NCBI GenBank assembly: GCA_003278685.1
Contig: QCDS01000009.1
Coordinates: 1-33,610 of the forward strand
Origin: Prochlorococcus sp. AG-355-K03
GTDB taxonomy: Bacteria; Cyanobacteriota; Cyanobacteriia; PCC-6307; Cyanobiaceae
DNA length: 33,610 nt
Direction of reading: 5' to 3'
A model generated the notes under the pieces. It was given only the letters and a program-made list of their open reading frames with translations. It was not told where the DNA came from and made no database searches. Shown piece after piece: positions 16,590-24,949 of the stretch (positions are counted from its first letter, which is position 1; each line of letters starts with the position of its first letter). Made by a program: the position numbers and the translations under genes.

Positions 16590-17225
16590 TTATTTAGGCA
16601 TTTTATTTTTTGCCAATCCTGAAATAGTCGCTAAAGCAAACATTCCCAATAGAGCAATCCCTAGAAATAATCCTGCTCCCTGGCTAACTCCAGCTCCTAC
16701 TGCTACTAGTATAGAGTCACTGATTAGAAGACTTATTAATAATGCAGGAGTAAATATTTTCCAGCGAGTTCCTCCAATACCAATTGCGTAGCTTAGAAAA
16801 TCAAAAAGGCCAGTCATTAGTAGACCTGTCATAAGAAAGAAATTTTCTTCTAGCTGGTTTTGATTGAAACTTTCAATCTTTTGCATTGCTTTCGGGCCTA
16901 CTAATTTACGTACAGGAACCCGACCATAATTTCTTGCGATAAAGAAAGCAGCTTGGCAAAAAACGATATCAGCAAAGATAATTGTCATGTAACCTTTTTG
17001 AAATCCTAGTAATGAACCAGCCAGCAGAGAATAAGCTGAACTTGGAAGGGCAGGTAAAATAATACTTACTCCTCTGAGTATGAATATTCCAAAAGGAGCC
17101 CAAATCCCCATACTTTCTATTTTGTTTCTTAGAGGTTCAATCCCATAATTTTGGATTAAATAAATCAATACAACAAATATTGCTATAAAAAAAACTACTG
17201 AGAAAAATTTCTGTATTTTATTCAT
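16590..17225 (-). CDS. VTT-domain (DedA/TVP38/TMEM64-type) integral membrane protein
   Basis: 211 residues with an N-terminal helix (about 6-25) and a VTT/SNARE-associated domain: the re-entrant segment RGVSIILPALPSSAYSLLAGSLLGFQKG near 50-78, then FFIARNYGR, LMTGLFDFLSYAIGIGGTRW and two or three C-terminal helices. The pair of Pro-containing and Gly-rich loops is typical of DedA and TVP38 proteins, some of which move lipids such as undecaprenyl phosphate or act as scramblases. The substrate in cyanobacteria is unknown. Divergent from the secreted-protein gene across 147 bp. Confidence 0.85.
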   Translation of the reverse strand: MNKIQKFFSVVFFIAIFVVLIYLIQNYGIEPLRNKIESMGIWAPFGIFILRGVSIILPALPSSAYSLLAGSLLGFQKGYMTIIFADIVFCQAAFFIARNYGRVPVRKLVGPKAMQKIESFNQNQLEENFFLMTGLLMTGLFDFLSYAIGIGGTRWKIFTPALLISLLISDSILVAVGAGVSQGAGLFLGIALLGMFALATISGLAKNKMPK

Positions 17226-17372
17226 TATTTTTCTAATAAATTTATTGGAAATAAATTCTTAATTTTAATATTTGATTCTATCTATAATAGAAATACTAAT
17301 CAATGAAAATTTTTACAAATTTTTAATCTTTTATTTCCTACTAATAAAAAATTTTGTATTCCACAAGTAGTC

Positions 17373-17792
17373 ATGATTAATTCTAAGCATAAAGTTAATT
17401 CAATATTTTTTAGAAATTTCATTAATATAGTTCTTTCGATTATCGTTTTGTTTTGTATTTCAATAAAAAAATCAGAAGCTTTGCCTCATGAATGGGTTGG
17501 AGTCCCTAAAAGTGAATACGGAGAGCAGTTATGGGATAGGCAAAGTATAAAAAGGAATGAGGATGGTTCTGTAAGAGTATTGAGTAAATTTATTCCCAAA
17601 ACAAAAAGTGAAATTACTAAGGATATTCTCTACACAATGGATATAAATTGTTTTGAAAAATCATTTCGAGATGTTGATGTCTCAATAGATGAAGCAAATA
17701 GTAATTTCAATGATTTAGCTAATTGGCAAGATCCAAATGGAGATAAACTGATTTTGGGTGTTATTGGTCAAGTCTGCAGAGTCGAAAACTAA
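17373..17792 (+). CDS. Secreted protein of unknown function
   Basis: 139 residues. A basic start is followed by a hydrophobic segment at about 17-31 and a likely signal-peptide cleavage near KSEA-LP (about 36), so the protein should be periplasmic or lumenal. The mature part of about 100 residues has only two Cys (93 and 135), which could form a disulfide, and the blocks LWDRQSI and YTMDINCFEKSFRDV. I recognise no named domain; it resembles short cyanobacterial exported proteins seen only as hypothetical. It ends 58 bp before a strong hairpin terminator shared with tRNA-Phe. Confidence 0.75.
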   Translation: MINSKHKVNSIFFRNFINIVLSIIVLFCISIKKSEALPHEWVGVPKSEYGEQLWDRQSIKRNEDGSVRVLSKFIPKTKSEITKDILYTMDINCFEKSFRDVDVSIDEANSNFNDLANWQDPNGDKLILGVIGQVCRVEN

Positions 17793-17850
17793 AAATTTTT
17801 AGTAATAAAAAAAACCAATATATAACGAGTTCTCAATGATTTGAAAGTAT

Positions 17851-17875
17851 AAAACCCTGTCTAGGACAGGGTTTT
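17851..17875. terminator. Bidirectional hairpin terminator between the secreted-protein gene and tRNA-Phe
   Basis: AAAACCCTGTC (17851-17861) and GACAGGGTTTT (17865-17875) form a perfect 11-bp inverted repeat around a 3-base centre. Because the arms end in A4 and T4, it can end transcripts from both sides: the plus-strand gene ending at 17792 and the minus-strand tRNA whose 3' end is 5 bp away. Confidence 0.8.
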
Positions 17876-17880
17876 AAAGG

Positions 17881-17953
17881 TGCCAGGACCCAGATTTGAA
17901 CTGGGGACACGGCGATTTTCAGTCGCCTGCTCTACCAACTGAGCTATCCCGGC
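17881..17953 (-). tRNA. tRNA-Phe (anticodon GAA)
   Basis: Read on the minus strand, GCCGGGA pairs with TCCTGGC as the acceptor stem (one G-U pair), with discriminator A. The D arm AGCTCAGTTGGTAGAGC, anticodon loop CTGAAAA with GAA, and T arm with GTTCAAATC are all present. Length is 73 without CCA, which is not encoded. Confidence 0.97.
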
Positions 17954-18045
17954 TCCAACCTATATACTTTAAATTAAGATGTGTAGTTTGTGAAACCCTT
18001 TTAATTAAAAATTTTATATCTTCATCAAATATCTACAAAAAACTT

Positions 18046-19275
18046 TTATTTTGAGTTCATCGCTAACAAGGCTGTACCAAATGAAGTAGTATTTTTACAT
18101 GAAACTATTGGTATATTGATAATATTTTCTCTTATTTTTCTCCACTGAGGGTTTTTTGAACCTCCACCAATAGTAATAATTTTTTTTGGAAGTGAACCTG
18201 TTAGTTCGCCCAGCTTTTCCCATCCTTTCAATTCGATCTTAGCTAGACCCTCGAATAATGCATGTAAATAAAGTGAGTCGCTTACTGGCCTTGGACCAAG
18301 TATAGGCTTTAAATTAGAATCATTAACAGGAAATCTTTCTCCTTTACTATTAAGAGGTAAAAGATTTAAAGAAGTGTTTTTTGATGGATTTATTTGTCGA
18401 CTGAGCTCTTTTATTTCTAAATCAGTGAAAAACTGAGACAATATACCACAGCCTGCGTTTGATGCTCCTCCACATATCCAATTTCCGTTCACTCTATGGT
18501 TAGTAAGTCCTTGTTTTTTTATAGGATTATCAATAATTTTCTTAACTACAATAGTTGTTCCTAAAACTGTGAGACCATCTTCTTTGCCTAAACCTGCAGC
18601 TATTACACTTGCATTAGAGTCAGTAGTGCCTGAGATTAATATTAATTTCTTATTTAAGTTGAATCTCTCTGCTAAATCAAAATTCACTTGTCCAATAATT
18701 TTCCCACTTTTTATTATTTGAGGCAGGCATTTTCCCCATGAAGTATTGAGATAGCTTTTTGGCCATGATTCTTTTTTTAGATCCCAACCAAGTTTTAGAT
18801 TATTACCTTCTTCTCCATAAGTCCAATCTTTTAAAAACCAACCAGTGATCCAATCAGATTGATGTCGTAAAAGTATATTTGTCCCATATTTATCTATTAG
18901 TTTTAATGCTTTAGCAAGACTACTGTATGGAGTTCGCAAATGATCTTCTCCAGAAGTTAATGATTCAAGAAGGATTTTATGTTCAATACATGCTTGGTCA
19001 TAAGATATTGCTTCTCCTATTGGCTCTCCTTGTAAATTTGATGCTGTTAAAGTTCCTGATGTGCCAGATATAGCCAATTTTTGAAGGTTACTTTTTACCT
19101 CAATAGGTAAACACCCTAAGAGTTTTTCACAAGAATTGATCCAAGAATTTGGATTTTTAAAGCTACATAAATAAGGAACGGAATTTGAATATACTAATTT
19201 CTTATGAAAATTTATTATAGATATTCTTGCTCCACTAGTTCCAAAATCTAATCCCCCATAAAAATTATCAGGCAT
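18046..19275 (-). CDS. FGGY-family sugar kinase (xylulose/ribulose kinase-like)
   Basis: 409 residues, shorter than the roughly 500 of bacterial xylulokinase. ATP-binding blocks are GGLDFGTSGARISI (about 7-20) and ITIGGGSKNPQWRKI (about 366-380); the catalytic Asp is expected in the ISGTTDSNASVIAAGLG segment. The short length and LAISGTSGTL plus YDQACIEH resemble the plastid/cyanobacterial group (AtXK-1 and Synechococcus SePSK) that has been reported to act on D-ribulose. D-xylulose remains possible. It follows metK by 13 bp on the same strand and may be cotranscribed, with no obvious metabolic link. Confidence 0.82.
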   Translation of the reverse strand: MPDNFYGGLDFGTSGARISIINFHKKLVYSNSVPYLCSFKNPNSWINSCEKLLGCLPIEVKSNLQKLAISGTSGTLTASNLQGEPIGEAISYDQACIEHKILLESLTSGEDHLRTPYSSLAKALKLIDKYGTNILLRHQSDWITGWFLKDWTYGEEGNNLKLGWDLKKESWPKSYLNTSWGKCLPQIIKSGKIIGQVNFDLAERFNLNKKLILISGTTDSNASVIAAGLGKEDGLTVLGTTIVVKKIIDNPIKKQGLTNHRVNGNWICGGASNAGCGILSQFFTDLEIKELSRQINPSKNTSLNLLPLNSKGERFPVNDSNLKPILGPRPVSDSLYLHALFEGLAKIELKGWEKLGELTGSLPKKIITIGGGSKNPQWRKIRENIINIPIVSCKNTTSFGTALLAMNSK

Positions 19276-19288
19276 AGAATAAATATTT

Positions 19289-20530
19289 TTATAAAAATAC
19301 TTTGGAAGCCTCCGCTAATTGGGCTGCTTTTTCTTCTACCTTTTCCCAAGGGAGATCTAGATCTCTTCTGCCAAAATGTCCATAGGATGCAGTCTTTCTG
19401 AAAAATGTACCACCCATTTTTTGGGGTAGATTTCTTAGATCAAATTCTTTTATAATTGCTGCTGGTCTTAAATCAAAGTACTTATTAATGAGCTCAGCCA
19501 AATTAGCTTGTGAAATAACGCCAGTATCAAAAGTTTCAACAAGAATGGAAATCGGTTTTGCAACTCCAATTGCATAACTTAATTGTACTTCTGCCTTTTT
19601 TGCTAATTTTGCCTTAACTATACTTTTAGCTACATAACGTGCTGCGTAAGCAGCTGATCTATCCACTTTTGTGGGATCTTTACCAGAAAATGCCCCTCCT
19701 CCGTGCCTTGCGTAACCCCCATAAGTGTCTACTATAATTTTTCTTCCAGTAAGTCCGGCATCACCTTGAGGCCCCCCTACGACAAATTTGCCGGTGGGAT
19801 TTACTAGAAATCTTGTTGTATGAATGTTTGGTTTGATTTCTAAATCTTCAGTAGCAGGAATTACAACATGCGTCCATAAATCTTCTTTTATTCTTTGACG
19901 AATTTCTTCTTCATTTGTCATACCATCTATCTCAGGATTATGTTGAGTTGAAATTAAAATGGTATTAATCGATATTGGTACTCCATTTTTATAATCAATA
20001 CTTACTTGAGTTTTACCATCAGGGAGTAGATAATTAAGCACGTTTTCGTGCCTTACCTTAGACAGTTGAATGGCTAATCTATGAGCCAAGCTAATCGGTA
20101 AGGGCATTAGTTCAGGCGTCTCATCGCATGCATAGCCGAACATTATGCCTTGGTCGCCAGCTCCGATATTATCTTCCAAATCATCGTTAACATCATCTGC
20201 GTCATTAACTCCTTGCGAAATATCTTGTGATTGCTCGTCAAGTGCTACTAAAACAGAACAACTGTTTGCGTCAAAACCACCTGATCTATAACTTTCATAT
20301 CCAATTTCTTTAATTACATTTCTAACAATTTTGATGTAATCGACTTTTGCTTTTGAAGTTATTTCTCCAGTAAGTAAACAAAGACCTGTATTAACGACAG
20401 TTTCGCATGCAACTCTGCTTTCTGGATCTTCTGTCAATAAAGCATCTAAAACAGCATCACTAATTTGATCACATATTTTGTCAGGATGACCTTCAGTTAC
20501 AGATTCAGAAGTGAAAATGAAATCACTCAT
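19289..20530 (-). CDS. metK: S-adenosylmethionine synthetase
   Basis: MetK makes S-adenosylmethionine from methionine and ATP. The 413 residues contain the signature blocks [19 protein letters not shown] (about 15-33), [12 protein letters not shown] (about 122-133) and [19 protein letters not shown]. Length is normal. Products are used by many methylases, including PrmC encoded 4.4 kb away, and MTA made from SAM is recycled by MtnP. A 138-bp spacer separates it from rpsA; I saw no SAM-riboswitch-like architecture in it. Confidence 0.97.
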   Translation of the reverse strand: MSDFIFTSESVTEGHPDKICDQISDAVLDALLTEDPESRVACETVVNTGLCLLTGEITSKAKVDYIKIVRNVIKEIGYESYRSGGFDANSCSVLVALDEQSQDISQGVNDADDVNDDLEDNIGAGDQGIMFGYACDETPELMPLPISLAHRLAIQLSKVRHENVLNYLLPDGKTQVSIDYKNGVPISINTILISTQHNPEIDGMTNEEEIRQRIKEDLWTHVVIPATEDLEIKPNIHTTRFLVNPTGKFVVGGPQGDAGLTGRKIIVDTYGGYARHGGGAFSGKDPTKVDRSAAYAARYVAKSIVKAKLAKKAEVQLSYAIGVAKPISILVETFDTGVISQANLAELINKYFDLRPAAIIKEFDLRNLPQKMGGTFFRKTASYGHFGRRDLDLPWEKVEEKAAQLAEASKVFL

Positions 20531-20668
20531 TTACAAATAATTTTGAAATTAGACTTTATCCTAAATTAGATTATCCTTACAAATCAATTATTGTAAATTA
20601 AAAAAATACTCGTACAAGAGCAAAAAGACTTAAGTTCTGAGACTCGTGTATAAACTAAATAAAATAAT

Positions 20669-21760
20669 TTATATTGTTTCAGATGAAGCTGCGGAGATCT
20701 CTTCGTTATCGTCAGTTTGTTCAAATAACATTTGTTTGTATTTTGCAGCCATTTCTTCAGCTTTACTAAAAACTTTTTGAGGGTCAGTCAGCATATCTCC
20801 AGGTTCAGGTTCAAGTGCTTTAGTAGATAATGAAATTCGCCCTCTTTCTGAATCAAGGTCAATTATCATAACTTTCATTTGGTCATTTACATTTAAAACG
20901 TTATGAGGAGTCTCAATATGTTCATGACTAATCTCAGAAATATGCAATAGACCACTAACTCCACCAATATCAATGAAGGCTCCATAAGGTTTGATACCTT
21001 TTACAGAACCAACAACAACTTCGCCTACCTCGAGTCGGTTCATTTTTTTCTCAACCAAAGCTCTTCTATGGCTTAGTACTAATCTATTTCTCTCTTCATC
21101 AACTTCAAGAAATTTTAAAGGCAAATATTCACCCTCTAAGTCATCTTTAATTTTTCGAGCACTTATATGAGAGCCTGGGATAAAACCTCTCAAGCCTTCT
21201 ACCCTGACAAGAGCACCGCCTCTATTTGTCGCAAAAACTTCAGAATATATTGTTGCATCTTCTTTTTGGAGTTGTCTAACCCTTTCCCATGCTCTTTGAT
21301 ATTCAATTCTTCTAATGGAAAGGGCTAATTGGCCATCTTCATTTTCTTCGCTCATTATGAAAAATTCTCTACTTTCTGAGGGTTGTAAAACATCATTAAG
21401 TCCCTCAACTCTATTTATTGAAACCTCCTGAACAGGCATAAAAGCAGCTGTTTTTGCCCCTATATCTATCATTGCCCCTTTGGGGTCTAGAGCAAAAACT
21501 GTACCTTTAACTAGATCGCCAGGCTTAAAATTATAGTCATACTTACCCAACAATGATGCAAATTCTTCTTGTGTGAACCCTGCGTTGTCAAAATCCGTAT
21601 TTGTTCTGCTAGAGGAAGAGTCTGCTGAAGGTATATCGCTCTTCTCGAATGATAAATCTCCCTCATTTTGAGATGTTGAATCACTATCTAAATCAGACGA
21701 ATTTTTAATTTCTTTATCCTCAGAAAGTTCTTTAATGGTTTGGGAAGAATTTTCGTTCAT
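20669..21760 (-). CDS. rpsA: 30S ribosomal protein S1
   Basis: 363 residues with three S1 RNA-binding domains at about 80-150 (GDLVKGTVFALDPKGAMIDIG), 168-232 and 245-314 (GEVVVGSVKGIKPYGAFIDIG), the short cyanobacterial/plastid form compared with six domains in E. coli. The first 60 residues are an acidic, Ser-rich extension, likely disordered. S1 recruits mRNAs with weak ribosome sites, which suits this genome where many genes lack a clear Shine-Dalgarno. nrdR lies 108 bp upstream on the same strand, and the spacer can form two hairpins just before the start codon. Confidence 0.95.
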   Translation of the reverse strand: MNENSSQTIKELSEDKEIKNSSDLDSDSTSQNEGDLSFEKSDIPSADSSSSRTNTDFDNAGFTQEEFASLLGKYDYNFKPGDLVKGTVFALDPKGAMIDIGAKTAAFMPVQEVSINRVEGLNDVLQPSESREFFIMSEENEDGQLALSIRRIEYQRAWERVRQLQKEDATIYSEVFATNRGGALVRVEGLRGFIPGSHISARKIKDDLEGEYLPLKFLEVDEERNRLVLSHRRALVEKKMNRLEVGEVVVGSVKGIKPYGAFIDIGGVSGLLHISEISHEHIETPHNVLNVNDQMKVMIIDLDSERGRISLSTKALEPEPGDMLTDPQKVFSKAEEMAAKYKQMLFEQTDDNEEISAASSETI

Positions 21761-21774
21761 TTGTTGTATCGCAG

Positions 21775-21824
21775 ACTACCTAAGGTAGTTAGAAAGGAAT
21801 GCTACTAGCCTGCAAACTAATAGC
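21775..21824 (-). promoter_or_regulatory. Two possible hairpins in the rpsA leader
   Basis: On the minus strand an 8-bp stem with one G-U pair (arms 21817-21824 and 21801-21808, 8-base loop) is followed by a 6-bp perfect stem (arms 21784-21789 and 21775-21780, 3-base loop), which ends 14 bases before the start codon. S1 autoregulation through leader hairpins is known in E. coli; here it is only a possibility. Confidence 0.35.
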
Positions 21825-21868
21825 AAAAACATTTGTGATATGTATTCTACACTTTAAGATGCTTAATT

Positions 21869-22348
21869 TTATAAAATTGAAGCTAATTGGTTTTTTGAAC
21901 TTCCCTTTAGAGATTCAAGAGTAGAAATAAAATCTTTTACCCCATTAAATTTTCTGTAAACTGAGGCATATCTTATATAGGCGACTTCGTTTTCTTTCCT
22001 AAGATTTTTAAGTATTAATTCTCCGATTTGTGAAGATTTAATATCTTTATTAGAGTCTTGAACGATTTGTGATTCAATGCCATCTACGAAATTAATAATT
22101 GCTTCACTACTGAAGTTGGTCTTTTCGCATGCGCGTGATATGCCAGTAAATAATTTTTGTTTATCGAATAATTCTCTGTTACCGTCTTTCTTTATAACTG
22201 AAACTGGCATTGATTCAACTCTTTCATAAGTTGTAAATCTAAAGCTACAATTTAAGCACTCTCTCCTTCTACGAACACTTTTCCCACTATCAGCAGATCT
22301 TGATTCCAAAACTCTACTATCTGTGTTTTGACAGGTTGGACACTGCAT
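21869..22348 (-). CDS. nrdR: Transcriptional repressor NrdR
   Basis: NrdR is a nucleotide-sensing repressor of ribonucleotide reductase genes. Starting at the ATG at 22348 the product has 159 residues and the family start MQCPTCQ; an in-frame ATG at 22372 would add eight residues ahead of the zinc ribbon and is less likely. The zinc ribbon uses Cys3, Cys6, Cys31 and Cys34 ([15 protein letters not shown]). The ATP-cone follows from about residue 49 with [16 protein letters not shown] and ends in [14 protein letters not shown]. No nrd gene is in this window, so it acts elsewhere. Confidence 0.96.
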   Translation of the reverse strand: MQCPTCQNTDSRVLESRSADSGKSVRRRRECLNCSFRFTTYERVESMPVSVIKKDGNRELFDKQKLFTGISRACEKTNFSSEAIINFVDGIESQIVQDSNKDIKSSQIGELILKNLRKENEVAYIRYASVYRKFNGVKDFISTLESLKGSSKNQLASIL

Positions 22349-22409
22349 ATGGTGAAATAAGCTGCACTTCAACTCTAATAGTAGAATAATATTTTAATTA
22401 TGAAAAGTA

Positions 22410-22443
22410 AAAAAAAACCCTCTGGCTAAAGAGGGTTTTTTTT
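22410..22443 (-). terminator. Intrinsic terminator after psbB-psbT
   Basis: The arms A8-CCCTCT (22410-22423) and AGAGGG-T8 (22430-22443) form a perfect inverted repeat around a 6-base loop. On the minus strand the stem is followed by a long T run, 6 bp after the psbT stop codon. It separates the PSII operon from nrdR. Confidence 0.85.
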
Positions 22444-22449
22444 CTCAAT

Positions 22450-22548
22450 TCATTTTCTATCAAATTTAGGTGGGTCTCTAAAGGCGACAGCAAAGAATAA
22501 AGTTACAACTGCTAGAGTTAAGATAAGAACGTAAGCGAAAGCTTCCAT
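22450..22548 (-). CDS. psbT: Photosystem II protein PsbT
   Basis: A 32-residue single-helix PSII subunit that sits at the dimer interface. It starts [19 protein letters not shown] and ends RDPPKFDRK, both typical. The ATG lies 23 bp after psbB on the same strand, and a strong terminator follows the stop, so psbB-psbT is a two-gene unit. Confidence 0.97.
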   Translation of the reverse strand: MEAFAYVLILTLAVVTLFFAVAFRDPPKFDRK

Positions 22549-22571
22549 AAGATTAAGTAATAAAGTTTAGT

Positions 22572-24095
22572 TTAAACCCTTCCTGGGATTCTTCTTGTGG
22601 ATTCGTCACCAAGCTTCTTGAATAATCCGAATTCAACTTGGTCGCCAATCTCAGCATCAATACCAGCAAAGGAATTTCTGTAAAGAGTTCTTGAAGCGTG
22701 CCACCAGTGGCCAAACAAGAATAGCAATCCGAAACATAAATGTGCATATGTAAACCACGCTCTTGGTGAGCTTCGGAATACACCGTCAGATTTATAAGTC
22801 TCTCTATCAAACTTGAATGCTTCTCCAAGTTGAGCCTTTCTAGCTAATCTTTTTACTACTGCAGGATCGGTAAAAGTTTGACCATTAAGATCTCCTCCAT
22901 AGATAGTTGCAGTAATTCCAGTCTGTTCAAATGAATACTTTGCTTCAGCTCTTCTGAATGGAATATCTGCTCTTACATTACCTTCTTTGTCTTCAAGAAT
23001 GACAGGAAAGTTTTCAAAGAAATTGGGTATTCTTCTAACTTCTAATTCGTTACCTTCTTTGTCTTGAAAAGCTATATGACCTTGCCATCCAGTTGGTAAA
23101 CCATCACCATTAACGAGAGCTCCAACTCTGAATAACCCCCCTTTTGCAGGACTATTTCCTACATAATCGTAGAAGGCTAGTTTCTCTGGAATAGATGCAT
23201 ATGCCTCTTCTTTAGTGGCACCATCATCTATAGCAGCTTGAACCCTTCTATTAATTTCAGTTTTGAAATAGCCGGAATCCCATTGATATCTGGTTGGACC
23301 AAATAATTCGACTGGAGTTGTCGCTGAACCATACCACATTGTTCCTGCAACAACGAAAGAAACAAATAAAACAGCAGCTAGCGCACTAGCTAGAACTCCT
23401 TCAAGACTTCCAAGTTTTAATGCTCTGTAAAGTCTTTCTCCTGGTCTATTGGTAATGTGAAAAATCCCCCCAATAATACCCATTAGTCCAGCAGCAATAT
23501 GATTAGCAACAATTCCCCCCGGATTAAAGGGATTAAATCCTTCTACTCCCCAGGAAGGGGCTACTGGCTCTACATGACCAGTTAAACCATAAGGATCTGA
23601 AACCCAAATCCCAACGTTTGCACAATGAAAAGCTCCAAAACCAAAGCATGTAATTCCAGCTAAGAGAAGGTGAATTCCAAATATTCTTGGCAAATCAAGA
23701 GCAGGCTCACCAGTTCTTGAATCTTCCCATAGATCCAAATCCCAATATGTCCAGTGCCAAATGGAAGCCAACATTAATAGTCCACTGAATACAATGTGTG
23801 CTGCTGCAACACCTTCAAAACTCCAGAACCCAGGATCAACTCCTGTAGCACCTGTAATATCCCATCCGTTCCAACTACTTGTAATACCAAGTCTTGCCAT
23901 GAAAGGCATAACGTACATCCCCTGTCTCCACATTGGATTGAGAACAGCATCAGAAGGATCAAAAATGGCTAATTCATAAAGAGCCATAGAACCGGCCCAG
24001 CCGGCTAATAATGCAGTATGCATAAGATGCACAGCGAGTAGTCGACCTGGGTCATTAATAACTACCGTGTGAACTCGATACCAAGGCAATCCCAT
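22572..24095 (-). CDS. psbB: Photosystem II CP47 chlorophyll-binding core antenna
   Basis: CP47 carries core antenna chlorophyll next to D2. The 507 residues match the usual length. The N-terminus [20 protein letters not shown] is diagnostic, with His-bearing helices such as [33 protein letters not shown] and [20 protein letters not shown] that ligate chlorophyll. The large lumenal loop lies between helices 5 and 6 (about 255-445), including [20 protein letters not shown]. The last helix region [20 protein letters not shown] closes the membrane part. It is divergent from a ferredoxin gene across a 222-bp spacer. Confidence 0.98.
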   Translation of the reverse strand: MGLPWYRVHTVVINDPGRLLAVHLMHTALLAGWAGSMALYELAIFDPSDAVLNPMWRQGMYVMPFMARLGITSSWNGWDITGATGVDPGFWSFEGVAAAHIVFSGLLMLASIWHWTYWDLDLWEDSRTGEPALDLPRIFGIHLLLAGITCFGFGAFHCANVGIWVSDPYGLTGHVEPVAPSWGVEGFNPFNPGGIVANHIAAGLMGIIGGIFHITNRPGERLYRALKLGSLEGVLASALAAVLFVSFVVAGTMWYGSATTPVELFGPTRYQWDSGYFKTEINRRVQAAIDDGATKEEAYASIPEKLAFYDYVGNSPAKGGLFRVGALVNGDGLPTGWQGHIAFQDKEGNELEVRRIPNFFENFPVILEDKEGNVRADIPFRRAEAKYSFEQTGITATIYGGDLNGQTFTDPAVVKRLARKAQLGEAFKFDRETYKSDGVFRSSPRAWFTYAHLCFGLLFLFGHWWHASRTLYRNSFAGIDAEIGDQVEFGLFKKLGDESTRRIPGRV

Positions 24096-24238
24096 CGGTT
24101 AATTTCTAGTAACTATGCTGAATAAACAGCTAAACATCACGATAGTAAGGGTTTTTTAGTCTTTGAGGGATTTTTGTAAATAAATTTATTTTCTTGAAAA
24201 AACTGGGCAAATCAATTTGCAGGACTGAGTTTACAAGG

Positions 24239-24256
24239 AATTTTTAGCTAAAAATT
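24239..24256. promoter_or_regulatory. 18-bp perfect palindrome in the psbB/ferredoxin spacer
   Basis: AATTTTTAGCTAAAAATT reads the same on both strands and lies 62 bp before the ferredoxin start and 144 bp before psbB. It has no T-run context suited to termination of a gene, since both neighbours point away, so an operator is more plausible. AT-rich chance is not excluded. Confidence 0.3.
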
Positions 24257-24317
24257 GTTAATATTTTGGTCACAATTCTCAAAGTAAAACGCCAAAATAA
24301 GAAAAATAATTAAAAAA

Positions 24318-24680
24318 ATGGCAACAATCAGATTTATCCGTGAGGATTTAGAGGTTCAATGTAATCCAGGTGAAAATTTAAGGGAATTAGTAATGAAAGA
24401 AAACTTACAACTTTATGGTTTAAAAGGTATTCTAGGAAATTGCGGCGGAGCAGGACAATGCAGTACTTGTTTTATTTCAGTTGAAGGTGGAAACAAAAAT
24501 TCTTTGAGTCCTCTTACATCTGTTGAAGAAGAAAAACTCAAAAATAGACCAGAAAATTGGCGACTTGCATGCCAAACATTGATAAAATCTTCTGCAGTAA
24601 TTTTAACAAAACCACAATCCCCCCCCTCAAATCTGGAAGAACTAAAAAAAATTAGTGAAAATAAAAAATTACCTCGCTAA
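24318..24680 (+). CDS. 2Fe-2S ferredoxin
   Basis: 120 residues. The 2Fe-2S ligands are Cys42, Cys48, Cys51 and Cys85 in NCGGAGQCSTCF and RLACQT, spaced Cx5Cx2CxnC. That is the adrenodoxin-type spacing and not the Cx4Cx2C of the photosynthetic PetF, so it is not the main PSI acceptor. It may serve a specialised electron-transfer path. The C-terminal 30 residues are a polar tail after the domain and include an unusual run of eight C at 24619-24626 in the DNA. Monocistronic by its position, 105 bp before psbM. Confidence 0.88.
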   Translation: MATIRFIREDLEVQCNPGENLRELVMKENLQLYGLKGILGNCGGAGQCSTCFISVEGGNKNSLSPLTSVEEEKLKNRPENWRLACQTLIKSSAVILTKPQSPPSNLEELKKISENKKLPR

Positions 24681-24785
24681 ATTGTTTAAGACTGTTAATC
24701 AGTTTATAAAATTTGTTTATTTTTCCACTTTATTCCAAGATATATGTCTATAGTCTTATTACCTGATATAGAACTACTCAATTAA

Positions 24786-24938
24786 ATGGAAACAACTAAT
24801 TTTGGATTCGTAGCTAGTCTTTTATTCGTAGGGGTGCCAACAATATTCCTTATCGGTTTATTTATTTCTACTCAAGATGGAGAAAAATCAAGCTTCTACT
24901 CTGACTCTAGTAAAGGTAGGCTTGGTCCAAAACGCTAA
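24786..24938 (+). CDS. psbM: Photosystem II protein PsbM
   Basis: A 50-residue protein from the ATG at 24786, starting METTNFGFVASLLFVGVPTI with one membrane helix and a C-terminal STQDGEKSSFYSDSSKG tail, longer than the 33-38 residues of plastid PsbM but of the kind seen in Prochlorococcus. PsbM lies at the PSII dimer interface. Possible -10 element TATAGT lies about 35 bp upstream. prmC follows after 11 bp. Confidence 0.95.
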   Translation: METTNFGFVASLLFVGVPTIFLIGLFISTQDGEKSSFYSDSSKGRLGPKR

Positions 24939-24949
24939 TTCTTTAATTA

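Noticed and set aside
20595..20625. Possible rpsA terminator on the minus strand
   Set aside because: A 4-bp stem with a G-U pair, followed by T7, is too weak to call.
20531..20668. SAM riboswitch before metK
   Set aside because: I looked for paired stems and a conserved core in this 138-bp spacer and found only short, weak complementarities. Nothing supports a known SAM aptamer class.
22553..22828. Minus-strand open frame of 91 codons overlapping the end of psbB
   Set aside because: It lies in another register of the psbB 3' end and psbB is certain there; no family features in its translation.
24117..24130. GCTG-N6-CAGC hairpin in the psbB leader
   Set aside because: Only a 4-bp stem, likely to occur by chance.
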